From: a virus
IMG/VR virus record: IMGVR_UViG_3300006805_000140
Span: 1 to 25,595 of that record
Strand: one strand, 5' to 3'
DNA: 25,595 nt
The position numbers were made by a program, and so were the translations under genes. Under the pieces are notes generated by a model. It was not told the DNA's origin, made no database searches, and saw only the letters and a list, made by a program, of their open reading frames with translations. Below, one piece after another: positions 13,491 through 21,065 of this stretch. Within the stretch, counting starts at the first letter, position 1; each line of letters begins with the position of its first letter.

Positions 13491-15389
13491 TTAGCCGGGA
13501 ATAACCCCGGTGTTCTGTTGCGGCATTTGAGGCTGCATGGCCTGAGCCGCGAAACTCATATTCCCCTGCACTGTCTCGGAGCGCAGCTTGTCCGTTTCCG
13601 CTGCCGTCTTTGCGGCCTTGGTTTCGGACTCGGCAACCTTTGCCTGAGCGCCGCGCATCTGCAACTCCTGCATTTCCGGCGGGGTTTGTGGAGACTGCTG
13701 GTTCTTCATTGCCTCAAGAACCTTGTCCTTATTGCGAATGGAACTAGCCTGGATGATAGCATCAGGCGGAATTGGGAAGCCGGACTTGGCAAGGTCAACC
13801 AATTCGCCAAACTGTTCTTGCTGCAACGTCACCGTGTCAACCGTCTCGTCAAGCACAATGTCAACGTCAAGCATGGCAACGTTGTTCAGCTTCTTGCCCG
13901 TGGGTTGTTTTGCCGATGGGTCTGTTGCGATCTGCTGTTCAAGCACGGCCATTTCTTCAGGGCCAATACCTTGTGCAATCGCCTCGGCCATAGCAACGTC
14001 AGCGACGGTTTCCGGCCTGTTCAAGCCAACGAACTTGATGTTCTTTTCGTTGTCGGTGACGCGAATCCACTTTTCTTCAGTCCAGAACTGGCGAACGCGG
14101 TTCCAAATCTGGCGATAGACGCGCAACTTGAAATTACGATAGCGGGCCATGACGCGACCCAACTCAGACAGCCCGCCTTGCTGTGATGCAATGATGGCGC
14201 GTCCACTTGACCCGGCCTTTGTGTCGCCCATAAGCGATGAATTCGGCCCGGCAAACTCCATTTCGGCCTTGGCTTCTTGCAGCAACTGCAATTCGCCGCT
14301 GGTCTGGTCGGTGTTTTCCTGAATGTCAAACTTGCGGCCAGGATTGACCTCAATAACGCCGTCAGGGCGGGCCAATTCGTCACGAACCCGTTCTTTATGG
14401 TCAACCGCGCCCTTGTCCATGACAACTTGGCGCGTCATCAACCGATAAAGGCTCTTAGCGCGGCGCTTGTTGATTTCGTCCTGAATGTCGAGAAGTTCCG
14501 CAACCTCGCCATAACGGTTGTTGTCGCGGTCAACGTAGCACGACCACATTTCAAGCGGGCATTCAGGCTCACCGTCCGTATTGACAAAAGGAACGGCAAC
14601 ACCGCCCTTGAGAATGCCGCCCTTGGTGTAGTGCGCCCAATGCCAAACACCCTGCTCCAGATAGTAAACCTGCACAATGCGGACGCGCTTGCGATTGCCT
14701 AGCGAAACCCATTTGTTGAACGCGGGCTTGTCGTCATACGTCTTTGACGTTGCCGCAGCCGTCTCACTCTCAATGGTAAAGGCAATCTTGTCAGCCTTGT
14801 CGGGATAAGCCAGCTTGGCTTGCTCTTCATCCATCCATACAACGCCGCCCTTGTAGGAAGCGTCACTGAAATCATGCTTGGATGAATATGGGTCATAGAA
14901 CAGGCGGTCCCATTCCCAATACTTGATATCAGGGCAACCGCGCTTGGCGTCGTACAGGATTTCCACCCCGCCGAAGCCCTCCACAATCCCATCCTCAAAC
15001 GCATCCGAAAAGATTTCAGGGAGCATCTGCTCATCTTGAACGTAGCGCAGCGCATCCGTCGCAGCCTGTGCACCTTCTTCATCAACCGGGGCATTGCGCG
15101 GGAAGGCCCTTGGGTCCAGGCGCTGCTGGATTTCATAGCCCGTCAGAAAGTTGACCTTGCGCTTGACGCGATTCCACACAAGGGCAGGTTGCTTACGCTT
15201 CTCCAGCTTTGACCGTTCCTGAGCCGTGTACTGGTTGCCGTCAAAGTAATCACGGCACTTCTCAGACTTGGCCCGTGACGCGACGGACATTTCCTCAGAG
15301 GTTTCGAAATAGCGCACAAGTTTAGACAGCACATCGCCGCCATCTGACTTGACGGGTTTTGCAGCGCTTTCAGTTACAGCGTTTTCCAT
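13491..15389 (-). CDS. Portal protein, P22-like
   Basis: The 632-residue length and segments such as MSVASRAKSEKCRDYFDGNQ, ALVWNRVKRKVNFLTGYEIQ and GFGGVEILYDAKRG place it in the P22-type portal family. A later stretch, NRYGEVAELLDIQDEINKRR, fits the wing/crown region, and the C-terminus is Gln/Ala/Pro-rich. The portal ring sits at one capsid vertex, is the docking site for terminase during packaging and binds gp4-like adaptors later. The start overlaps the end of the large terminase by 16 bases, with GAGGG upstream. Low-complexity Met/Gln at the C-terminus (AMQPQMPQQNTG) matches portal 'barrel' tails. Confidence 0.85.
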   Translation of the reverse strand: MENAVTESAAKPVKSDGGDVLSKLVRYFETSEEMSVASRAKSEKCRDYFDGNQYTAQERSKLEKRKQPALVWNRVKRKVNFLTGYEIQQRLDPRAFPRNAPVDEEGAQAATDALRYVQDEQMLPEIFSDAFEDGIVEGFGGVEILYDAKRGCPDIKYWEWDRLFYDPYSSKHDFSDASYKGGVVWMDEEQAKLAYPDKADKIAFTIESETAAATSKTYDDKPAFNKWVSLGNRKRVRIVQVYYLEQGVWHWAHYTKGGILKGGVAVPFVNTDGEPECPLEMWSCYVDRDNNRYGEVAELLDIQDEINKRRAKSLYRLMTRQVVMDKGAVDHKERVRDELARPDGVIEVNPGRKFDIQENTDQTSGELQLLQEAKAEMEFAGPNSSLMGDTKAGSSGRAIIASQQGGLSELGRVMARYRNFKLRVYRQIWNRVRQFWTEEKWIRVTDNEKNIKFVGLNRPETVADVAMAEAIAQGIGPEEMAVLEQQIATDPSAKQPTGKKLNNVAMLDVDIVLDETVDTVTLQQEQFGELVDLAKSGFPIPPDAIIQASSIRNKDKVLEAMKNQQSPQTPPEMQELQMRGAQAKVAESETKAAKTAAETDKLRSETVQGNMSFAAQAMQPQMPQQNTGVIPG

Positions 15390-16864
15390 TCACCCTCTAC
15401 ATCTTCGTCAAGCCTGTCAAAAGCACGGTCCCATTGGTCAACCGGCTGCTTTGCAGGGAGTATTGATTTGCCCGTCATGTCCGCCAACATGCGGAACACA
15501 AGGCTTAGCGCGTCAACCTGGTCGTCATGCTTGCCAGCCGGGAAGGAAAGCAACTCGCTTTCCAAGTCTGCAAGCCATTTGGCCTTGCGGGGAAAGAACA
15601 CCTTGCCGCTTGCCAGCCTTGCCTGAAATGTTCTTGCCCGCGTCGGTTTGTCGGACGTGGAGGAATACTGTTCCCGCATACAATAGACGCCGCGCTCTTG
15701 CGCCCTGCGCTCCAGGAACGGCCCGATTGATTTAATGATCTGCCCGTTTTCCTCAGCCCAACCCAAAGGCTCTTGGGCTTCCATTAGGTCTAGAACCGCT
15801 TCAATCCACACGTCAGGGGTTTTCTGCCCCCGCCAAACGTCTGTGATGTAAACATTCCCGTCAGCATCTGCTGCAACGGTCACATGGACTGTGAAATCTC
15901 CGCCGCCATCCGTTACAGCGTAATCGCTTGCGCCATACACATGAACATTTTCGGGGAGCGTGTCGTAGTATTGAACCCATTCGCGCTTGAAAAAGTTGCC
16001 CTCTTCTGGTGCGGGCTGTTGCTGGTAAAGAGAACTCCAATCCCTCGGCAGCATGTTGCGCTTGATACGCTCCAATGCCTCAACCGGGTAATCCTCAGGC
16101 CATGCGGCGCGGCCTTCACCGTCAATCGCTGGAACCTCTACCACCCGCCAAGTGTCGCCACCCTGCGCTTGTTGCGCCAACAGATAGCCCGTCAAATCCT
16201 CTTCGTGCATTCTGTGGTTAATCACCACAATCGCACCGCCCGGCATGAGGCGATTGTAAAGTGTGCCTCGATAGTAATCTATGACCTTCTTGCGCATCAC
16301 CGCGCTCTGTGCGGCTTCCATGGTCGGGAATGGGTCATCAATCAAAGCAACGTGAGCGCCACGCCCCATGATCTGACTTTCAACACCCGCCGAAATGTAA
16401 ACGCCGCCCTGCGATGTGTGCCACTTGTTCTTAGCACTGCTGTCGTCTGAAAGCGTCGTCTCAGGGAAAAGGTTTAGATACTCCTGCGATGCAATGATGT
16501 TGCGAACGTCACGCCCAAAGTCTGCCGCGAAGTCGGCACTTGCCGATACGCTGATAAACTGTCTGTCCGGGTAATGACCCAAGTACAACGGCGGGAAGCG
16601 CCTAGAGGCCAACTCGGACTTGCCATGCCGGGGAGGCACCAACAACATGAGGCGGTCAACCTCACCCTTGAGAACACCCTCTAATTCATTTGCAATAACC
16701 CTGTGAACCGCCCCCGTCCGATAGTTGGGGTAGGTGTACTCAGTGAACGCTATCAGGTCCCGCCGCGCTATCCGGCGCTTCAGCAACTCTTGCGCCGCTG
16801 CTTTCCTCTCGGAGGATGGCAACAAGGTCGGAGTCGGGGAGTTCTTCAACAGTGCGGTTGTCAT
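15374..16864 (-). CDS. Terminase large subunit
   Basis: The 496-residue packaging motor shows a Walker A-type motif VPPRHGKSE (76-84) and a Walker B stretch ALIDDPF (173-179) with a following acidic residue in the ATPase domain. A motif INHRMHEEDL (215-224) lies between the domains. The C-terminal RNase H-like nuclease domain shows YGASDYAV (Asp314), YITDVWRG (Asp342) and KHDDQVDAL (Asp447, Asp448, Asp451). It pumps DNA into the procapsid through the portal and cuts the concatemer. The first 125 bases overlap the small-terminase-like gene in another frame. The ATG at 16864 has no strong ribosome site, so a downstream TTG start is possible. Confidence 0.9.
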   Translation of the reverse strand: MTTALLKNSPTPTLLPSSERKAAAQELLKRRIARRDLIAFTEYTYPNYRTGAVHRVIANELEGVLKGEVDRLMLLVPPRHGKSELASRRFPPLYLGHYPDRQFISVSASADFAADFGRDVRNIIASQEYLNLFPETTLSDDSSAKNKWHTSQGGVYISAGVESQIMGRGAHVALIDDPFPTMEAAQSAVMRKKVIDYYRGTLYNRLMPGGAIVVINHRMHEEDLTGYLLAQQAQGGDTWRVVEVPAIDGEGRAAWPEDYPVEALERIKRNMLPRDWSSLYQQQPAPEEGNFFKREWVQYYDTLPENVHVYGASDYAVTDGGGDFTVHVTVAADADGNVYITDVWRGQKTPDVWIEAVLDLMEAQEPLGWAEENGQIIKSIGPFLERRAQERGVYCMREQYSSTSDKPTRARTFQARLASGKVFFPRKAKWLADLESELLSFPAGKHDDQVDALSLVFRMLADMTGKSILPAKQPVDQWDRAFDRLDEDVEGEWKTL

Positions 16865-17087
16865 TCAGGTTCATATCCACCGTGGCAACTGGCTTCCCAT
16901 CAACGCGGTCCGCAATGAATGAAGCCGCAGCAAGCATGTCCTTGTGGGTTTTGTCCAAAGCCACGTCCATGACATTGCGGGCAATAGCGCGAAGGTCGCG
17001 GCCTGATTCAGCGCTGCCAATCTCCAACATGATTGCGGTATGGAAAGCCTTATCTTTGCGCTTTCCGCTGTTTTTGTTGCCTGCCAT
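16740..17087 (-). CDS. Terminase small subunit-like protein
   Basis: The 115-residue protein begins MAGNKNSGKRKDKAFHTAIM and has a predicted helical core (GSAESGRDLRAIARNVMDVA then DMLAAASFIADRVDGKP). The start 'GN-NSG' with an early basic patch and 'AIKEIADR-DGKP'-type segment is familiar from small-terminase or terminase-associated proteins of alphaproteobacterial phages. Small terminases recognise the packaging site and load the large subunit. It lies directly before the large terminase, overlaps it by 125 bases and follows the previous gene by 13 bases. The C-terminus is acidic and poorly ordered. The call rests on position and resemblance. Confidence 0.65.
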   Translation of the reverse strand: MAGNKNSGKRKDKAFHTAIMLEIGSAESGRDLRAIARNVMDVALDKTHKDMLAAASFIADRVDGKPVATVDMNLNDNRTVEELPDSDLVAILREESSGARVAEAPDSAAGPDSVH

Positions 17088-17100
17088 TTAAAAAGCCGAA

Positions 17101-17406
17101 CTAATTGTAATCGCTAAGGTTGCTTTCCTCGAAAGGAGAGCGGCGGATGAAGAGGGTAATCTCGTCTGCAACGTCATAATCACCCGCTGTATCCCAACGG
17201 CCATGAAAGCGCCCTGTGGCTGTTGTGGTGATGCTGACTGAATAGTTACCAATGCTGTTACGGGTTGGCGTTACTGTCGTCTTTGTGCCGTTGTCGCCGT
17301 ACATATACTGGAAGGTGAGATCAGCGGCGTCGGCCAAAAGATTAGTCTCCCTGTCTGTAACAAGGGTATTGACTGTAAATGTTTCGCCGTAGTTCACGCG
17401 GGCCAT
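17101..17406 (-). CDS. Small structural protein with Ig/fibronectin-like beta pattern
   Basis: The likely start is the ATG at 17406 (GAGG five bases upstream), giving 101 residues, MARVNYGETFTVNTLVTDRE. The body alternates beta strands and turns (ADLTFQYMYGDNGTKTTVTP, GNYSVSITTTATGRFHGRWD, VADEITLFIRRSPFEESNL). That resembles a single beta-sandwich domain of the kind attached to phage heads or tails. It lies seven bases after the repeat-rich fibre-like gene and just before the terminase genes. An upstream extension to 17442 lacks a ribosome site. Function is unknown. Confidence 0.6.
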   Translation of the reverse strand: MARVNYGETFTVNTLVTDRETNLLADAADLTFQYMYGDNGTKTTVTPTRNSIGNYSVSITTTATGRFHGRWDTAGDYDVADEITLFIRRSPFEESNLSDYN

Positions 17407-17413
17407 GGAAGCC

Positions 17414-18202
17414 TCACTGGATTGACACGGACAGCTTGGCACCCTGTGTGATTGAGGGGCTTAGCCTTGCCGGGGTTGTGATTGAGCCACGAAGCTTTGC
17501 GCCTTGGGATATAGATGGCGAAAGACGGGCCGGGGTGGATATGCTGGTATTGAGCTTAGCGCCCTGCGTGATGGTAACTGAGGGGCTGGTAGGGGTGAGG
17601 AGGTAAACGTCAGCCGATGAGCCTGTAAGCGTGTAGGAACCGGGTTCACTGTCTAGCGCGTAGCCATATTCGAGTGAGGCCGTTGTGCCTGTCAGTGTGT
17701 ATGAACCAGCCTCAGCCGTTAGGCCAAGGGTTTCGACAAGGATAAGGTCTGCGGCTTGCCCTGTTAGGGCATAGGAGCCAGACGTTGCCCCTATGAGGCG
17801 TCCGCGCTCCAGTGAGGCGGCTTGACCTGTAAGGCTGTAGGAACCACTGGTAGCCGTTACCTCACGGCCATATTCAAGGTTGGCAGCCGTCCCGGTGAGA
17901 GCGTAGGAACCGGGGCTGGCAGAAACGACATAGCCGCGCTCTAGATTGGCAGCGGTTCCGGTGACGGTATAAGCCCCCGCATCAGCGGTGAGCGTGTAAC
18001 CCGTCAACGGGGTGTAGATGAGATCGGCGCTTGTGCCAGTAAAGGCATAGCTTCCGGCTGTTGCCGTGACCTCGTAGCCCCTTTCGAGTGAGGCTGAAGT
18101 CCCGGTTAAGGCGTATGAGCCAGAAGCGGCAACGAGCGTCTTGGCGCTTGAAAGAGGCTGGCCCGCAATAGGCCCGCCCGCAATGGGCAGGAATGCGGAC
18201 AT
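17414..18202 (-). CDS. Repeat-rich fibre-like protein
   Basis: The 262-residue protein has a short N-terminus (1-22) followed by eight copies (about 23-202) of a roughly 22-residue repeat built around GSYALTGTAANLE, namely GSY/GAY, then hydrophobic-T-G, then a Ser/Ala-Asp/Asn-Leu step. Copies two and six carry small insertions. The tail (about 207-262) contains three QGAKL units separated by TPARLSPS blocks. Regular repeats of this length would form a beta-solenoid or rod, fitting a virion fibre or whisker. No cysteine or enzyme motif is visible. The ribosome site is AGGA, nine bases before the ATG. It sits beside tail fibre genes upstream of the terminase module. Confidence 0.65.
   Translation of the reverse strand: MSAFLPIAGGPIAGQPLSSAKTLVAASGSYALTGTSASLERGYEVTATAGSYAFTGTSADLIYTPLTGYTLTADAGAYTVTGTAANLERGYVVSASPGSYALTGTAANLEYGREVTATSGSYSLTGQAASLERGRLIGATSGSYALTGQAADLILVETLGLTAEAGSYTLTGTTASLEYGYALDSEPGSYTLTGSSADVYLLTPTSPSVTITQGAKLNTSISTPARLSPSISQGAKLRGSITTPARLSPSITQGAKLSVSIQ
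17603..18136 (-). repeat. Eight tandem coding repeats of about 66 bp
   Basis: These lie inside the fibre-like gene. Each unit encodes a GSYxLTG-type block followed by an A-x-L-E step. The units are diverged at DNA level but share words such as 'gtaggaacc' on the plus strand. The third and sixth intervals are longer by two to four codons. They are protein repeats rather than a CRISPR or replication repeat. Confidence 0.8.
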
Positions 18203-18213
18203 TTCAGATTATC

Positions 18214-18495
18214 CTATTTCCAGAATAAGGACAGGCAATATACGCCTGAACAAACCACAAGTGGAGCAGCAAGGCCCTTCCAATCAAACGGCAAGCCACT
18301 TTCCCACTGGGTAAATTCACGCCCACAATAGAACGCAGCACCCGCTGCTAGTCCTGCGTTCAGACCAAACACTGGCCAGAGGACAAGGGCGATGGTGAGC
18401 GCAACAGCGCCGTGGCAAACCCAATAGGGTGTTGCGACATAGAGGCCATACGCCATGGCCTTCACCACGAGGAAGGCGTCATTCAGCCAGGTCAT
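18214..18495 (-). CDS. Phage membrane protein with GRE-x-FDWKG motif
   Basis: The chosen start is the ATG at 18495, because GGGGGA lies six bases upstream and the start overlaps the previous stop (ATGA). An ATG two codons earlier is too close to that site. The 93-residue protein has an amphipathic start, hydrophobic segments (AVALTIALVLWPVFGLNAGL and LAAPLVVCSGVYCLSLFW) and the central motif AFYCGREFTQWESGLPFDWK. A 'YxGRE ... FDWKG' motif between two membrane segments recurs in small phage membrane proteins of unknown role. It could belong to lysis or to injection, and it is remote from the lysis cassette. Confidence 0.65.
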   Translation of the reverse strand: MTWLNDAFLVVKAMAYGLYVATPYWVCHGAVALTIALVLWPVFGLNAGLAAGAAFYCGREFTQWESGLPFDWKGLAAPLVVCSGVYCLSLFWK

Positions 18496-20057
18496 GACCA
18501 TTCCCCCACAACAGTCGTGCCATTTTCAACATGGCGTCTGCACTTGAAATAGCTGCCCGCTTTCACAATGGCCGCGTTTGCCGTGACAAGCGCACAGGAC
18601 GGGATAATCGTACCAGCCGCCGTGACGTTGAACGTGCCATGTATACGTACTACAAGTCCTGTGCCTGTGCCAGCAGCAGAGACAGACGCGACAGAGGCGC
18701 TTGTTACCGATGCAGAGCCAGAGCGCGCAGCAGCGTCAAGCGGTGTTGTGCTGTCAATACCGTCAACAAGATAGAGGATTGAGCCGAGCGTTGCGCCACC
18801 GCCGCCAAGAATATGAAACGCCATGTTGCCAGACGTGGCGCTCATAGTCGTAAGGTACAGTTCGCACTCGAAGGTATAGACGCCAGTTCCCAGCCCAAGC
18901 GTGCCATTAGTTGAGGCGTTGAATAGCTTCTGTGTCGCCACACTGCTCGTTAGCGTGTAATCAGCAGTCTGCTTGATGAGTAAGTCTTTGTCGTTCCAGA
19001 CGCCCGGACTGTTACCCGGCAGGCTGCCGACGCCAGAGGTGTAGGTTTCGACGAAGCCGCCAGATTGAATGTTATAGCGCGGTCCCGTTGACGCCCCACT
19101 CCATGTGATAGAGTAGAACGATGCTGAGCCGCCCGTATCAGCATAAATGAATTGACTGGCCCACGCCGGGGTGCCTGTTAAAGTGACAGTGATGCTGGAC
19201 ATATCCAGCACGCCGCCTGTCTGCAACAAGATGTGCCGAGCGGCGTTGCCTGAGATAGTATACGCACCAACAAAAGTGACCTTACCACCAAGAACGCAAA
19301 CGATGTGAATTTGTCCTGACGGCACTGTGCCGAAATTAAGAGCGCTCGCAGTCAGATAACCAGCCCCGACGACAGAGACGCCATGCCCGCTTGTTGTCGT
19401 CGTCAGCTTAAACCCTCGAAACACCAATGGTGCGCTTACCGACAGAACCGTATTGCTGGTGACGCTCAACACGACATTGGACGGCGTCGTCGTATCTCCT
19501 TCAAGGATTGGAGTGACAGAGCCAACGCCACCGCCCCATCTGAGCGCGTTGGTATACGTGCCGCTCGCAACGTGAATCGTTACTGTATATGTGGCCCTAT
19601 CCAAACCCGCAGTAACATCAAGCGCCTTCTGAATGGTCAGGAAAGCCCCGCCAGAGGTGTTGGCAAGGCCATCGTTGCTGTCGTTGCCATCGGTGCGGAC
19701 ATAATAGTCACGGTTGGCCGTCAGAACTTCGCGGGACCGGCTGTAGAAAGCGGCAAGAACGCCGATGAATATTGTCGCACTGCCGGACAGGCTAATCTTG
19801 CTTGTGCCCGCCGTGCCGGAAATCCTGCTGGACGTTACAGTGTCACGACTGAATGTCGTCCCCGATGAGGTATAGGTGCCAACCCCCATTTCGACATCGT
19901 CACCATCCCTAATGACATAATTTGCGGTGTCGCCATTGGACATGCCCGCTTCTGCAAATGTGTAGTGGTCCCCCGAAACAGCAGCGACAAGCGTAACCGT
20001 CCCCGTCCCAGTCGTGGCCGTGGTCATCCATGCGCGGTTGACATACTTGTGGGCCAT
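18492..20057 (-). CDS. Large tail fibre/spike with beta-helix features
   Basis: The 521-residue protein begins MAHKYVNRAWMTTATTGTGT. After an N-terminal adaptor-like beta part (1-110) the sequence YYVRTDGNDSNDGLANTSGG appears, continuing into TIQKALD. This entry motif is common at the start of right-handed parallel beta-helices of the pectate-lyase type in phage spikes. The next 250 residues are short beta strands with Gly, Ser, Thr and Asn turns and few charges. The C-terminal part (GTGTGLVVRIHGTFNVTAAG) could be a trimer-forming head. It probably binds or degrades a host surface polysaccharide, but no catalytic residues can be pinned down. Confidence 0.75.
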   Translation of the reverse strand: MAHKYVNRAWMTTATTGTGTVTLVAAVSGDHYTFAEAGMSNGDTANYVIRDGDDVEMGVGTYTSSGTTFSRDTVTSSRISGTAGTSKISLSGSATIFIGVLAAFYSRSREVLTANRDYYVRTDGNDSNDGLANTSGGAFLTIQKALDVTAGLDRATYTVTIHVASGTYTNALRWGGGVGSVTPILEGDTTTPSNVVLSVTSNTVLSVSAPLVFRGFKLTTTTSGHGVSVVGAGYLTASALNFGTVPSGQIHIVCVLGGKVTFVGAYTISGNAARHILLQTGGVLDMSSITVTLTGTPAWASQFIYADTGGSASFYSITWSGASTGPRYNIQSGGFVETYTSGVGSLPGNSPGVWNDKDLLIKQTADYTLTSSVATQKLFNASTNGTLGLGTGVYTFECELYLTTMSATSGNMAFHILGGGGATLGSILYLVDGIDSTTPLDAAARSGSASVTSASVASVSAAGTGTGLVVRIHGTFNVTAAGTIIPSCALVTANAAIVKAGSYFKCRRHVENGTTVVGEWS

Positions 20058-20060
20058 AGC

Positions 20061-20387
20061 TTAACGAATGTCCCAAAAAATGCGGGGATGGGTTATTTCT
20101 TGCGTTGTTGGGTTTTTGCTTCCGCCAACACAAAATCGCACATGAGCGCGACCACAGGTGCAGTGAAACTTGTAAATGTCAGGAATGCCCTTTGCCGCGT
20201 CCGCCTGGCTTGAATACCAAGCCTCAATATCATGGTTTTCAGGGTGACGGCAGCAACTTGCAATCTGCTGATTTTGCTCTAAATCCTCAATCCATTTGAC
20301 CGGAATCTTTACAAGCCTTGAAACCCTGGCAACAGGCGTACGTTTGCACGCTAGGACATGCCCATCATGCTGAATTGCCAAACTCAT
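20061..20387 (-). CDS. Cys/His-containing small protein of the late operon
   Basis: The 108-residue protein starts at the ATG in TAATG with the preceding gene's stop. It contains CCRHPENHDIEAWYSSQADA in the middle and then FHCTCGRAHVRFCVGG. The cysteines and histidines (Cys-Cys-x-His, later Cys-x-Cys-x3-His and a further Cys) suggest a small zinc-binding fold. A zinc-binding protein between two structural genes is unusual. It might be a virion assembly factor or a moron, and I recognise no family. The ends are four bases from the large fibre gene. Confidence 0.55.
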   Translation of the reverse strand: MSLAIQHDGHVLACKRTPVARVSRLVKIPVKWIEDLEQNQQIASCCRHPENHDIEAWYSSQADAAKGIPDIYKFHCTCGRAHVRFCVGGSKNPTTQEITHPRIFWDIR

Positions 20388-20803
20388 TAAGACACCGTCG
20401 CGAGTGAAGCCCCGAAATCAACCGTGAATGTTTCGCCGTTGCCAAGCGTGAAGTTGGCCCCGTAGTCAAAATCGCACATGAGTTTGTCAGTCGTTGACGT
20501 GTCGTCATGAATCTCGACATAGCGACCAGCAACCCAATCCGCAGCGGTCGCGGTCCACACAACGTCAACAGCCGTCATCGTGACAGTGCCGCCAGTTCTT
20601 GTGCCGTCGTTTTGAATATCCTCACCGCCCGCCGTGTAACCTGTGCCTGTGATCTGCGTCAGGTCGGCCAGTTCATCGTCTGTTGCGACCGTAGGAGCGT
20701 CTGAGTGAATGACAGCGCGGAATGTGTCCGTGGTCCCGAAAATGTCAACTTCCTCATTCACAAGGGCTTGGACAAAGGGTTCAAATTTTACATAAGCAGC
20801 GAT
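20387..20803 (-). CDS. Small virion protein with apparent ATC start codon
   Basis: The frame has a GTG at 20761, but the protein clearly continues upstream in frame as AAYVKFEPFVQALVNEEVD, matching the N-terminus (MA-Y-KF--FVE-L) recalled for this phage family. That extension begins with ATC at 20801-20803, five bases after a perfect AGGAGG (20809-20814), and an in-frame TAG lies four codons further up. The product is then 138 residues. Late segments IHDDTSTTDKLMCDFDYGAN and GNGETFTVDF match the family's C-terminal pattern (DT-TSDPLI-WYDYG, GETFTVDF). It is the first gene of the late operon. Family known to me only as a phage structural protein of unassigned role. The ATC start is read directly from the sequence; sequencing error or mutation could explain it. 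Confidence 0.7.
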   Translation of the reverse strand: MAAYVKFEPFVQALVNEEVDIFGTTDTFRAVIHSDAPTVATDDELADLTQITGTGYTAGGEDIQNDGTRTGGTVTMTAVDVVWTATAADWVAGRYVEIHDDTSTTDKLMCDFDYGANFTLGNGETFTVDFGASLATVS

Positions 20804-20971
20804 GGCAGCCTCCTATTTAGCTTTGGCAAAAGTCGCCGTGGGGGTGCTTGAATGTGATTAGGTTCCCGTCTTTCCCGCGTTCAGACGCTCTTGGGTAAGA
20901 CTGATTGTGCCGGAAAGGCTGGCGTTGAGGGGATAAGACGGGAATTTGTGCTATTTAGTGCAAAATATGTG

Positions 20972-21003
20972 TTGACAGCCGGGGGTGACTTGTGCGATAT
21001 AGA
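20972..21003 (+). promoter_or_regulatory. Candidate sigma-70 promoter for the plus-strand island
   Basis: TTGACA (20972-20977) is a perfect -35. Eighteen bases later GATATA (20996-21001), overlapping TATAGA, serves as -10. It points to the gene at 21066, whose AGGAGG ribosome site lies some 50 bases downstream. Confidence 0.65.
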
Positions 21004-21010
21004 ACATATC
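20996..21010. promoter_or_regulatory. Inverted repeat over -10/+1, candidate operator
   Basis: GATAT and ATATC flank a five-base spacer (agaac), a perfect short dyad over the -10 and transcription start of the promoter at 20972. A repressor bound here would block initiation. The small HTH protein at 22046 is the obvious candidate, but nothing in the sequence ties it to this site. The half-sites are short, so chance is possible. Confidence 0.4.
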
Positions 21011-21065
21011 AGCAGGACAACGGAGCGCGGCAATCCCGCCATCGCCCAAATCTCAGGAGGCAGAA

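Noticed and set aside
11555-14186. Long plus-strand frames opposite coat, scaffold and portal
   Set aside because: They mirror well-supported minus-strand genes with known families; third-position composition of those genes generates long antisense frames.
17603-18136. CRISPR-like repeat array
   Set aside because: The units are in frame, encode similar protein blocks and have no constant repeat or unique spacers.
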